DNA of 64,000 nt, taken from Ruegeria atlantica. GTDB taxonomy: Bacteria > Pseudomonadota > Alphaproteobacteria > Rhodobacterales > Rhodobacteraceae. Shown here piece after piece: positions 7,965 to 15,813 of this stretch. Every line of letters starts with the position of its first letter. Position 1 is the stretch's first letter. The stretch is from contig NZ_WQFE01000007.1 of the NCBI RefSeq assembly GCF_013033965.1, forward strand, positions 166,786-230,785, in the 5' to 3' direction. A program made the position numbers and the translations under genes. The notes below the pieces were generated by a model. It saw nothing but the letters and a program-made list of their open reading frames with translations, was not told the origin of the DNA and did no database searches.

Positions 7965-9175
7965 GCTGCATCCTCAACACGACGCCACCCCGAGAACGGA
8001 TCGGGCAGGTCAAGCGGCAAGGCGTCTGGTCCGCTTGCTACGACAGTCGGAACAAGGCAGGCATCCAGTTTTGCCTTCAGAGCGGTCCAGTCAATGCCGG
8101 TACCGATGAAAACTAGTTCCTGCCGCCGGTCTCCCCAAGGCTCCGCCCAGTGTTGTTTCATGTAGTCGGATACCGCGACATGTTCGGGCCAGCGATCTTG
8201 AGGCACGTTCGCCCACCAGGTTCCAATGGGCTTGATGCTCGACAACGATCCGGCCAATGAAAACTCCGCCACCCATTCTGGCCGGGTTGCGATCCAGAAA
8301 TGCCCCTTGGCCCGGATGACGCCCGGCATGTCACCGTTCAGGGTCGCCAGAATTTTTTCTGGGATAAACGGGGCCTTGGCACGGTAAACGTAGGAGGCCA
8401 CACCATACTCCTCTGTCTCAGGCACATGGTCAGCAAAACCATACAGCTCCTTTGCCCACATCGGATGTTCATGTGCCTGCTCGAAATCAAAAAGCCCTGT
8501 ATCGAGGATCTTTTCCGCTGCAACCTGCGATTGGTTGGTTTCGATGATTTCCGCATCGGCATTGAGGCTTCGGATAATCTTGCGCGCCGCGTCGACCTTT
8601 TCGGGGCCTGCATCATTGACCTTGTTCAAGATGACAACATCGGCAAACTCGATCTGGTCCGTCAGCAGATGCACAAGGGTACGTTCGTCTTCCTCGCCCA
8701 TCGTTTCGCCTCGGTCGCTTAAGAAATCGTGGCTGGCGTAGTCGTTCAGAAGGTTCACGGCATCAACCACCGTGACCATCGTATCGAGCCGAGCCACATC
8801 TGACAGGCTCTCCCCTAACTCATCCCGGAAATCGAATGTGGCGGCGACGGGCAGTGGCTCGGATATCCCGGTGGATTCGATCAGAAGATAGTCAAAGCGC
8901 CCCTCCGCCGCCAAGCGGCGCACTTCGTCGAGCAGGTCATCGCGCAAGGTGCAGCAGATGCAGCCGTTTGACATTTCCACCAACGTCTCGTCCGTTCGAC
9001 TAAGTTCGGTATCAGCCCGGACCAGATCTGCATCAATGTTCACTTCCGACATGTCATTGACAATAACCGCAACTCGTCTTCCGTCCCGGTTATTGAGAAC
9101 CCGATTGAGAAGAGTTGTTTTTCCCGCGCCCAGAAAGCCGGAAAGCACCGTGACCGGAAGGCGTTCATCTGACAT
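7961..9175 (-). CDS. CobW/ZigA-family GTPase (putative zinc metallochaperone)
   Basis: This 404-residue G3E-family GTPase has Walker [13 protein letters not shown] near residue 13, the metal-binding GCICC motif, the switch region ESTGISEP and the base-recognition motif NKVN, followed by the C-terminal CobW_C domain ([26 protein letters not shown]). ZigA/ZagA-type members deliver zinc under zinc starvation and are usually Zur-controlled. The ATG at 9175 is preferred over the upstream TTG because it has a GGAG site 6 nt before it. Its downstream partners are the decayed DUF1826 and DUF6525 genes. A divergent Rrf2 regulator lies 105 bp away. I do not see a convincing Zur box. Confidence 0.88.
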   Translation of the reverse strand: MSDERLPVTVLSGFLGAGKTTLLNRVLNNRDGRRVAVIVNDMSEVNIDADLVRADTELSRTDETLVEMSNGCICCTLRDDLLDEVRRLAAEGRFDYLLIESTGISEPLPVAATFDFRDELGESLSDVARLDTMVTVVDAVNLLNDYASHDFLSDRGETMGEEDERTLVHLLTDQIEFADVVILNKVNDAGPEKVDAARKIIRSLNADAEIIETNQSQVAAEKILDTGLFDFEQAHEHPMWAKELYGFADHVPETEEYGVASYVYRAKAPFIPEKILATLNGDMPGVIRAKGHFWIATRPEWVAEFSLAGSLSSIKPIGTWWANVPQDRWPEHVAVSDYMKQHWAEPWGDRRQELVFIGTGIDWTALKAKLDACLVPTVVASGPDALPLDLPDPFSGWRRVEDAA

Positions 9176-9279
9176 AAACCGCTCCAAAGCTGATGTGATA
9201 TTTCTCGCAACTTACGCAGTTACTAGACTAATGCAACTACAAAAGTTACGTGTATGATCCGTTTGGAGAAAAACCGCAC

Positions 9280-9684
9280 ATGAAACGAAACTCTCGCCTG
9301 TCGCTTGCTCTGCATACACTCAGCCATATGGCCGGGGAGCCGGACCGCGTGCGGACGTCGTCTGACATCGCAGATCACGCGGGCACCAATCCAGTTGTGG
9401 TCCGCCGCGTTCTGGGAAAGCTGCGAGAGGCGGGCCTGCTGACCTCGGAGAAGGGTCACGCAGGCGGCTGGCGTTTGGCACGCGCGCCGCAGGATATTTC
9501 CCTTGCCGATGTCTACCTCGCGCTTGATGAACGCTTGGTTGCTTCTGACGAAATCAGCGAAGCACCTGCCTGTTCCGTCGAGCACGCGTTGCAAAAACGT
9601 GTATCCGGTGTCCTTGAGGAAATCGAACAGAGCCTTGTCCAGAAGCTTGGCGAAACATCGATTTCTGAAATGCGGGGCGCCTGA
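9280..9684 (+). CDS. Rrf2-family transcriptional regulator
   Basis: This 134-residue winged-helix protein has the Rrf2 pattern: RLSLALHTLSHMA, then DIADHAGTNPVVVRRVLGKLREAGLLTSEKG and the GGWRLARAPQDISLADVYLAL segment. Only one cysteine (PACSVEHAL) is present, so it is not the three-cysteine iron-sulfur IscR/NsrR class but resembles YwnA-type members. The ATG at 9280 follows TTTGGAG. Its divergent position to the CobW-type GTPase suggests it regulates that operon and itself. Confidence 0.85.
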   Translation: MKRNSRLSLALHTLSHMAGEPDRVRTSSDIADHAGTNPVVVRRVLGKLREAGLLTSEKGHAGGWRLARAPQDISLADVYLALDERLVASDEISEAPACSVEHALQKRVSGVLEEIEQSLVQKLGETSISEMRGA

Positions 9685-9744
9685 TCTGGTGAAGATTCCA
9701 CACAAAGCAGCCGTTTGGCCCGAGTGCAGCATCTGTTTCTTTGG

Positions 9745-9816
9745 GCTCACTGCCGCCATAGAGGCAAACGCAGCATCTGATCGATAGGTCCGACTGGTTC
9801 AGATGGAGACGGCCCA
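9745..9816. repeat. Dispersed repeat B, copy 1 (72 bp); region 9685-10009
   Basis: This 72-bp segment, starting GCTCACTGCCGCCATAGAGG, is present again at 37496-37567 in the same orientation with two differences. The surrounding 325-bp region 9685-10009 holds no gene I can support. Confidence 0.85.
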
Positions 9817-10009
9817 TTGCAGACATTGACTATTCCATCGGGTTGCTGCGGTGCGGCCCTACAAACCGGTTGTTCGCTGCAAATGCAAGAACTGCGTGTG
9901 ACAGAATTCTCACGTTGAGGAGATAGCCGCCGATGATCAACCCTGCTCTTGCTGCGCAGTGAAGCGATCCCGATAGACCAACGCTGCAATAGCGCCACGG
10001 CATATTGGT

Positions 10010-10456
10010 TTACTCGTGCTGGAATGGTTGGCCCTTACCGCCTTCGAGATAAGGTTTGAGGCTTTCGAAAAGAAAAAAGTCCCAGCCTGCTTCGCAAATC
10101 TCCCAACATTCCATGCTTTCAACCAAGCCCTCATGTGTGAATTCAAGCCGGGTTGTGGCCTCTCCCTTGGGGGACAGGCTCCAAAGGATCTTCGTCCCCT
10201 TCCATTCGTCATCTCGGGTCAGGGCTTCATTGTCGTGGCAATGCTCTTCAATGTCCCATTCGACTCGCTGGTTTTCGATCAATTGACTGACTTTGATGTG
10301 GTTGTAGGTCTTACCGAACCGGGTCGTAAAAACAGTGTCGATTTTTGAGGCATCCTCGGATCCTGTCGTCCACCACTGCCTGATGCCTGTTGTAATAGCC
10401 TGGTACACCTCTTCTGCAGAGGCTTCGATATCGACGGTTCTGCTGTATCCAGTCAT
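10010..10456 (-). CDS. SRPBCC/AHSA1-like protein
   Basis: This 148-residue protein starts TVDIEASAEEVYQAITTGIRQWW, the usual opening of START/Bet v1-like (SRPBCC, AHSA1) domains. It contains the WKGTKILWSLSPKGEATTRLEFTHEGL strand pair and the C-terminal helix GWDFFLFESLKPYLEGG. These helix-grip folds bind hydrophobic ligands; many bacterial members of this type follow ArsR regulators, as here. It is third in the minus-strand cassette ArsR-SRPBCC-SRPBCC, 19 bp after the previous gene. The ligand is unknown. Confidence 0.82.
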   Translation of the reverse strand: MTGYSRTVDIEASAEEVYQAITTGIRQWWTTGSEDASKIDTVFTTRFGKTYNHIKVSQLIENQRVEWDIEEHCHDNEALTRDDEWKGTKILWSLSPKGEATTRLEFTHEGLVESMECWEICEAGWDFFLFESLKPYLEGGKGQPFQHE

Positions 10457-10475
10457 AGTCCATCTCCCACAACAA

Positions 10476-10889
10476 TTAGTCCGAATTCGAAAGAAATGTG
10501 CACAATTGCTTGAGTTTCATGGGCCATCCTTGCGAAAGGCTTTCGATATCGGCCTGCGTGGTCATCCCAATATGGCTCATAGTTAACTGAGTGCCGCCAT
10601 CGACTGGTTCCAGCTCGAAACATACACGGGTCGGTTCAGGAATGTCCGCGCTTACCCATTGCCACACCATCCGTCGTGGCGGCTCAACTTCAATGACAAC
10701 GCACTCCGTAAGCCCCCGCCAATTGTTTGTGGCTGCGCCTCGAATGGAAAACCGGTGTCCAACATTCGGGCGGAAGTCACAGGGCATCAACCATTCAGCG
10801 ATAGCCACGGGGTCAGTAAGCGCTTGCCAGACGGTTTCGACAGGGTGGGGGTAAAACTCCTTAAGCGTCAGACGGAGGCCCTGCATCAC
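10476..10889 (-). CDS. SRPBCC/AHSA1-like protein (ArsR-coupled)
   Basis: This 137-residue AHSA1-type protein has the family motifs FYPHPVETVWQALTDPVAIAEWLMP and PPRRMVWQWVS, followed by TQLTMSHIGM and the C-terminal GWPMKLKQLCTFL helix. Its start codon overlaps the ArsR stop by 4 nt (ATGA), so translation is probably coupled. ArsR-SRPBCC pairs are common in bacteria and are thought to sense or sequester small hydrophobic compounds. The second SRPBCC gene follows. Confidence 0.85.
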   Translation of the reverse strand: MMQGLRLTLKEFYPHPVETVWQALTDPVAIAEWLMPCDFRPNVGHRFSIRGAATNNWRGLTECVVIEVEPPRRMVWQWVSADIPEPTRVCFELEPVDGGTQLTMSHIGMTTQADIESLSQGWPMKLKQLCTFLSNSD

Positions 10890-11218
10890 TTTTCACCCTC
10901 GTTCTTGTCCAGATATTCACCCAGCCGTTTGAAGCGATCCTGCCAGAAGGGACGATATCTATCTGTCCAATCATGAACTTCCTGAAGAGGCTCAAACCGG
11001 CTCCGGTACAGCCTTTGTCGGCCATGTGATTCCCGTTCGACCAGCCCCACTTCATGCAACACATTCAGGTGCTGCGACACCGCTGCATAGGTGATCCCAA
11101 GTTCTTCGACACAATCGCCCACGGGGCGGGCCTCATGTGCCAGAAACCCTAAAAGCGTCCGGCGGTTGGCGTCAGAGATGGCGTGATAGACGTCCGAGGA
11201 TGCTTTGTTTGGCGGCAT
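10886..11218 (-). CDS. ArsR-family HTH regulator
   Basis: This 110-residue winged-helix protein has VYHAISDANRRTLLGFLAHEARPV, ELGITYAAVSQHLNVLHEVGLVE and the wing RQRLYRSRFEPLQEVHDW, ending in a helix typical of ArsR proteins paired with SRPBCC genes. There is no CxC metal motif, so a metal ligand is unlikely. It heads the ArsR-SRPBCC-SRPBCC cassette. A palindrome lies 11 bp upstream of its start and probably serves as its operator. Confidence 0.87.
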   Translation of the reverse strand: MPPNKASSDVYHAISDANRRTLLGFLAHEARPVGDCVEELGITYAAVSQHLNVLHEVGLVERESHGRQRLYRSRFEPLQEVHDWTDRYRPFWQDRFKRLGEYLDKNEGEK

Positions 11219-11228
11219 ATCGATTTAT

Positions 11229-11248
11229 ATTTAAGTATATACCTAAAT
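11229..11248. promoter_or_regulatory. Probable ArsR operator
   Basis: The near-perfect palindrome ATTTAAGTATATACCTAAAT (one mismatched base pair between the arms) lies immediately upstream of the ArsR start. ATTTA...TAAAT half-sites fit an ArsR-type dimer. Confidence 0.6.
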
Positions 11249-11289
11249 GTCAATACCGATACTGAGCCCAGGTTGGTCGCGCGGAACTC

Positions 11290-11646
11290 TCATCGATCCT
11301 GCTGATCGCACCAGGCGATACAAATAGACCGCAATTCCTCTGCCTTGCTTTTGAGGTCCTCCAGATCGGCAACCTTGAAGCTCCGGGCTTCTTTGCCGAC
11401 CCCTTCCAGAGTGGGGAAATCGCCTTCAATGAATGCCCCTTTGTGAAACATTAACGAGGCGTGTTTTTTGGCACGTGGAAAGAAGCTGGCCATGTTGCCC
11501 TTGTATGTGAAGGTTGGGGCCTGCCACTTGATCGTCTCTTCAATCCTGCTGTCCACATCCAGTATGAGCCTGCGCATTTCTGCGACCACAGGTTTCATCG
11601 GGTTGTCATACTTAGCCATCCAATCATCAACTTCTTCTCGGCTCAT
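11290..11646 (-). CDS. DUF1801 (YdhG-like) protein
   Basis: This 118-residue protein matches the DUF1801 family: VAEMRRLILDVDSRIEETIKW, then APTFTYKGNMASFFPRAKKHASLMFHKGA and the C-terminal KAEELRSICIAWC helix. The family has a small alpha/beta fold of unknown biochemical role, sometimes linked to iron-chaperone-like proteins. It lies 7 bp downstream of an NTF2-like gene on the same strand and is probably co-transcribed. Confidence 0.8.
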   Translation of the reverse strand: MSREEVDDWMAKYDNPMKPVVAEMRRLILDVDSRIEETIKWQAPTFTYKGNMASFFPRAKKHASLMFHKGAFIEGDFPTLEGVGKEARSFKVADLEDLKSKAEELRSICIAWCDQQDR

Positions 11647-11653
11647 GATCGCC

Positions 11654-12013
11654 TCACAAATCTAATGTTGTGACAAGTGATGTAATCAGGCCGTCCTTCA
11701 GCTGAAAGACATTGGTTCCGCTGCCACGGCCGCCGGGGATCGCCTGAGAAATGCAGGTCCATTGCACGGTAACTGTTTCGCCCTGCACGTCGACTGCGCT
11801 GAGATTGATCACTGCGTCGTCAAAGGCGTCAGACCTGCTGGCGTCAAAGGCCGAAATGATCGCCTTGCGCCCTTTGTGTGGTTCTGTCTGACCCGAGAAC
11901 GGTTCGGAATAAGTCGCATCTTCAGCAAACATGGTGGCAAGCATGTCCAGACCATGCGGCCCGGCTTGCATTGCGAGAAAAAAATTGCTGATCTCAAGTG
12001 GCATTTCGTTCAT
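11654..12013 (-). CDS. NTF2-like / SnoaL-type protein
   Basis: This 119-residue cone-fold protein has FFLAMQAGPHGLDMLATMFAEDATYSEPF, GRKAIISAFDASRS and the C-terminal strands VTVQWTCISQ and NVFQLKDGLITSLVTTLDL typical of nuclear transport factor 2-like proteins. The activity cannot be predicted. The ATG at 12013 is chosen because AAGGAG precedes it; an in-frame TTG at 12034 is weaker. Its start is only 14 bp from that of the divergent LuxR-type gene, so the two promoters must lie inside each other's coding or leader sequence. Confidence 0.8.
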   Translation of the reverse strand: MNEMPLEISNFFLAMQAGPHGLDMLATMFAEDATYSEPFSGQTEPHKGRKAIISAFDASRSDAFDDAVINLSAVDVQGETVTVQWTCISQAIPGGRGSGTNVFQLKDGLITSLVTTLDL

Positions 12014-12027
12014 GAAGGGGCTCCTTG

Positions 12028-12420
12028 ATGACAATAGACGAAAGTGTTCTTGGCGCGTTGAAAAAGGCGGTGCGGGCCGTTGAAGTTGACGCCCCGCGCC
12101 CTGTGCCGATGGAACTTCTGTTGCCGCTGATCAGGGTCGCCAGGCCCGGGCTGCACATGCATCTGGATATCGCGGCCAGCGATGTGATCGGTGCGCCATT
12201 GGTCACAGTCATGGACAAACCTGATAGGGCTAAACTGCTGGCGCCGCTGACAAAGCGACAACGGCAAGTGGCCGATTTGATCATTGAAGGCCTTCCAAAC
12301 CGCGTGATTGCAAAACAGCTCGGTATATCGCTTGCGACTGTCAAAGATCATGTTCACTCTATTCTGGAACGGTTGGACCTCCCGTCCCGGACGGCCCTGA
12401 TTTTGGCGATGCATCGTTAG
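12028..12420 (+). CDS. LuxR/GerE-type HTH regulator
   Basis: This 130-residue protein ends in a GerE-type helix-turn-helix (LTKRQRQVADLIIEGLPNRVIAKQLGIS, then LATVKDHVHSILERLDLPSRTALI). The N-terminal ~65 residues (LLLPLIRVARPGLHMHLD) resemble no receiver or autoinducer domain I recognise, so its signal is unknown. The ATG at 12028 is the second codon of a TTG-ATG pair. It is divergent from, and nearly abuts, the NTF2-like gene, which it may regulate. Confidence 0.82.
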   Translation: MTIDESVLGALKKAVRAVEVDAPRPVPMELLLPLIRVARPGLHMHLDIAASDVIGAPLVTVMDKPDRAKLLAPLTKRQRQVADLIIEGLPNRVIAKQLGISLATVKDHVHSILERLDLPSRTALILAMHR

Positions 12421-12893
12421 GCATAAGCTACGTTGCGGATTGTATTCCGGCAATCCATCCAAGGATGGAGGCCGCGCGCCGCTTGTGCGTTGATACGGAT
12501 CGAACCCCATCCGATATTTTATGCACCAAATCTGAACGGATGATCAGTTTGGCTGAACCATTGAGAATTCCGGGCTCCTAAATTGCCAAAGGAAAACCTG
12601 CTCGGTTTTTACAATCCATTTTGCGCGAATTCGTCGAATTTCGGGAACCTTCCCGCGCTTGCTACACGCAAAGACCCAAGAGCGCATTGACGCGCACTCG
12701 ATGAAAACCTTGGAGACGGCCCAATCATGCTTAGAAAGACAGCAATTACCATTGGATCTATCATAGCTACCACACCAACCGCCAAAGCTCATGATGAGCA
12801 AGCCCTCGCAAGCGCCCACGCTGGCGATCCTTATATGACAGTGAGCGAAGTTCTCTCTAGCCCGTGTTCATTCGCAACAAAGTTGCATGCTCA
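12421..12893. other. Intergenic region, 473 bp
   Basis: No gene is called. A + strand frame from 12727 begins with a signal-peptide-like stretch (MLRKTAITIGSIIATTPTAKA) after a weak GGAG, but it runs into the aminotransferase gene on the other strand and has no recognisable mature domain. It may be the remnant of a secreted protein. Confidence 0.3.
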
Positions 12894-14258
12894 TCATTGG
12901 TCACTGACTCCGCCAAGCCACGTTCTTGTCGCTTCAAGCCCTTCGCGCAAGACAGAAAAAATCTTCTCAATTTCAGTTTCGCTAACGATAAGTGGCGGTG
13001 AAAGAACACACATGTTGATCACAGGTCGAACAAGCAGTCCACGTTTCTGGCATTCCATATCTATCTGGTTGCCAATCTCGTAGTCGCATCCCAGGTCGCT
13101 CAGGGGATCACCATCGACCGAGCATTGAACGCACCCCATCAAACCCATCCCGCGCACATCGGCAACGATGTCAATTTGACGTAGCTGCTGCAGCTGGTCC
13201 TGGAAAATCGGAGCGACCTTTCGAACGTGTTCGAGAAGCTTTTCTCGTTCAATAATCTCCATGCTTTTCAGACCAGCCGCCGCGCTGACCGGGTGACCGG
13301 AATAGGTGTAGCCATTGGAAAAGGTGGCATCTTTTCCCGCAACATCGGCGATCAGTCTGTCTGAAATAATCGCGGCACCCATCGGCGCATACCCGGACGT
13401 CATTCCTTTGGCACAGGTGATTATGTCTGGCTGAATGCCAAAAACAGCCTCTGACGAAAACCAATGCCCCAATCGCCCGAAAGCTGTGACCACTTCGTCG
13501 GAAATGTACAGAACATCATACTTCTTGCAGATGTTCAGGCAGCTTTCGTGATACCCTTTGGGCGGCACGATCACGCCGCCAGAGGCGAGAACCGGTTCGG
13601 CAATAAAAGCAGCAACATTTTCTGGACCAAGCGCCAGAATGGCGTTTTCAAGATCGGAAACTTTTTCTTTCAAAAAACTCTCTTCAGTTTGACCGGTCGC
13701 ACGATAAAGCGGATTCACGTCTGGCAAGAAATGTGCGAGGTCATCGGCCTTGTCGAGCCAAAGCCTGTCACGCTCTTTCCCGCTGACGCTGGCCGCCAGA
13801 TAGGTGCTGCCATGATAGGCTTTTTGCCTTGAAATGATTTTCTTTTTCTCGGGACGACCCAAAAGGTTGTTTCGAAAATGGACAAATCGGATAGCCGTAT
13901 CCACGGCCGTGGAACCGCCGGTCGTAAAAAATACATTGTTCAAATCGCCCGGCGCACGTTTGGCGATTTCGCGAGCGAACCGCGCAGCAGTCGAATTGGT
14001 GTTGTTGAAGGGCGAGAAATAGGCAAGGTTCCGAGCTTGATCAGCCATGGCCTCGGCCATCTCCTCGCGCCCATAACCGATCTGGGTGCACCACATGCCT
14101 CCCGGTCCGTCGATCAAGCGTTCGCCTTTTTCATTCACTACGTGGATACCGCTGGCACCTTCGATGAAGGTCCGGTCGTTTTCGCCCAATGTTGCCATCC
14201 CTTCCCACGGGTGCAGGAAGTGGTCGTTGTCCCATTGCTTGGCGTTAGAGTTATCCAC
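12894..14258 (-). CDS. Class III (omega) aminotransferase
   Basis: This 454-residue PLP enzyme of the class III fold shows GPGGMWCTQIGYG, the YHGST motif at 149-152, the PLP-ring aspartate Asp254 in YISDEVVTAFGR and the Schiff-base lysine Lys284 in TCAKGMTSGY. Relatives transfer amino groups between omega-amino acids or amines and pyruvate or 2-oxoglutarate. It is the last gene of the eight-gene N-methyl-compound operon and overlaps the MttB-like stop by 8 nt. It may act on the primary amine left after demethylation, but the substrate is inferred only from context. Confidence 0.88.
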   Translation of the reverse strand: MDNSNAKQWDNDHFLHPWEGMATLGENDRTFIEGASGIHVVNEKGERLIDGPGGMWCTQIGYGREEMAEAMADQARNLAYFSPFNNTNSTAARFAREIAKRAPGDLNNVFFTTGGSTAVDTAIRFVHFRNNLLGRPEKKKIISRQKAYHGSTYLAASVSGKERDRLWLDKADDLAHFLPDVNPLYRATGQTEESFLKEKVSDLENAILALGPENVAAFIAEPVLASGGVIVPPKGYHESCLNICKKYDVLYISDEVVTAFGRLGHWFSSEAVFGIQPDIITCAKGMTSGYAPMGAAIISDRLIADVAGKDATFSNGYTYSGHPVSAAAGLKSMEIIEREKLLEHVRKVAPIFQDQLQQLRQIDIVADVRGMGLMGCVQCSVDGDPLSDLGCDYEIGNQIDMECQKRGLLVRPVINMCVLSPPLIVSETEIEKIFSVLREGLEATRTWLGGVSDQ

Positions 14259-15813
14259 GGCGGGCCATGCTTTCTGCGCTTATCACAATTGGGAACTCTT
14301 TGCGCACCTGCGCGTCTGAGGCGCCGAAGTAGTTGGGGAAATGGCTGTCGAGAATAGAATTAGCCTTGTCACGGGCGCGGTCCAGCAAATCTGTTTTGCC
14401 CTCGTTTTCCCATGTATCTGTACGCTCACGATCCATAAGCCGCGGGTAGACGAACTCGCTGTTCATATAGTTCAGCGTGTGCGGGTTGCCGAGGAAGTGA
14501 CCAGGATCAATAGCGCACTGGTGGATCACATCCACTGCCATAGTTTCATCTGTGACCTCTATCCCGCGCAACGATCGCAGGATCATACCGCCCGCTTCGT
14601 CATCAATAACCATGCTTTCAAAACTGCATCCCATCAGGCTGCCGATCATCCCCCCGAATTCGCACAGGCGATTGGCTCCGGCATGAGCGGCAAGCGTGAA
14701 GGTCAGCGCCTTTTCCAACCCGTATTGCGCGTCGGGTATTTTGGCATCGGTCATGCCTGCGCCAACAGATGTGGGAAGGCCATAGAAATTACCCATTTGA
14801 ATGGCTGCCGCCCCGATCAGAGCCTGTTCTCCACTGCCGCCGGTGAACGATCCGCTGCGCAAATCTGTGATGAAGGGCCAGGCAGCAAAACAGACCGGAC
14901 AGCCCGGTGTGATGAGGTTAACAATGGCAACACAGGCCAGCGTTTCGGCCACGGTCTGAACCAGTGTTCCCGCAAGCGTCGCGGGGGCTGTGGCCCCAGC
15001 CTGCGGAGGCACAGCCAGATCGACCGTCAGGCCAAGCTTGGCGGTATCAATCAGGATTTCCATGTTTTCTTTGCCGATCCGCAGGGGCGAAACCATAGGG
15101 CAGCCGCCAAAAATAACGCTTGGCTTTTTCATGAAAGCCCCTTCACCACCCTGAGCCAAATCAAACATGCGGATGGCATGCGGGATATGGCTGCGGTCGC
15201 GAAAGGTCAGACAGGCAGGCTTTTGGCTGCCTGCGAGCATTGCATATATGGTGTTCATATCGTGGGCGAAATCATCGGTCACATCAGTGGCCAAAACTGT
15301 GTCGCCCAGCATATGGATGTTGTCCAAACGGTCCACCAGTCGGGTGAAGTCATAGACATCGCGCAGGACTGAAGGGCGATAAGACTTCGTTTGTGAATCG
15401 AAGGTGGTGACGGCAGTGCCAGAATTGGCAAAGTAAACGCTCTCTGCCGAGCAATGCATGTCGTCTTTGCCTTCACGCTCTCCCCGGGCATAGACGTAAA
15501 ACTCCTTGGCGGCACCAGCCAGGATGTCTTCCATCAGGGCACGGGGGAAGCACAGCCGATTGAGGTCATTCATCACCGCGCCTTTGGGAAGCACCAGATC
15601 AAGCAGTTCTGGGAAATGGTCGGTAACGCCGGTGTTTTCCAGAACGGTTAGGGCCGCTTGGTGGATGTTCTCCATATCTGTTTGAGTCAGCGGTTTGTAG
15701 CGTCCGCCACTTAGGCCCCCACGTACGGCCTCATTGCCCGTGGTCGCCTGTTGCACCTTTATGCGCGCGGCGCGCCCGCCGCCACCGCGACGGCGTGATT
15801 TTGCCTCAGCCAT
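14251..15813 (-). CDS. MttB-family methyltransferase (no pyrrolysine)
   Basis: This 520-residue protein matches the trimethylamine methyltransferase (MttB) family: YKPLTQTDMENIHQAALTVLENTGV, FANSGTAVTTFD, GGCPMVSPLRIGKEN, AGATAPATLAGTLVQTVAE and the C-terminal YPRLMDRERTDTWENEG. Archaeal MttB carries pyrrolysine at an amber codon; here the frame is uninterrupted. It therefore belongs to the non-Pyl branch, which includes glycine betaine and carnitine methyltransferases that move a methyl group to a corrinoid protein. No corrinoid protein gene is adjacent. It overlaps the Rieske gene upstream and the aminotransferase downstream by 8 nt each, indicating translational coupling. Confidence 0.87.
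   Translation of the reverse strand: MAEAKSRRRGGGGRAARIKVQQATTGNEAVRGGLSGGRYKPLTQTDMENIHQAALTVLENTGVTDHFPELLDLVLPKGAVMNDLNRLCFPRALMEDILAGAAKEFYVYARGEREGKDDMHCSAESVYFANSGTAVTTFDSQTKSYRPSVLRDVYDFTRLVDRLDNIHMLGDTVLATDVTDDFAHDMNTIYAMLAGSQKPACLTFRDRSHIPHAIRMFDLAQGGEGAFMKKPSVIFGGCPMVSPLRIGKENMEILIDTAKLGLTVDLAVPPQAGATAPATLAGTLVQTVAETLACVAIVNLITPGCPVCFAAWPFITDLRSGSFTGGSGEQALIGAAAIQMGNFYGLPTSVGAGMTDAKIPDAQYGLEKALTFTLAAHAGANRLCEFGGMIGSLMGCSFESMVIDDEAGGMILRSLRGIEVTDETMAVDVIHQCAIDPGHFLGNPHTLNYMNSEFVYPRLMDRERTDTWENEGKTDLLDRARDKANSILDSHFPNYFGASDAQVRKEFPIVISAESMARRG

Noticed and set aside
12727..13083. Signal-peptide-like frame on the + strand
   Set aside because: Most of it is antisense to the aminotransferase gene, the ribosome-binding site is weak and no mature domain is recognisable.
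14251..15813. Possible pyrrolysine (amber) codon in the MttB-like gene
   Set aside because: The frame runs 520 codons without an internal TAG, so the protein belongs to the non-pyrrolysine branch.
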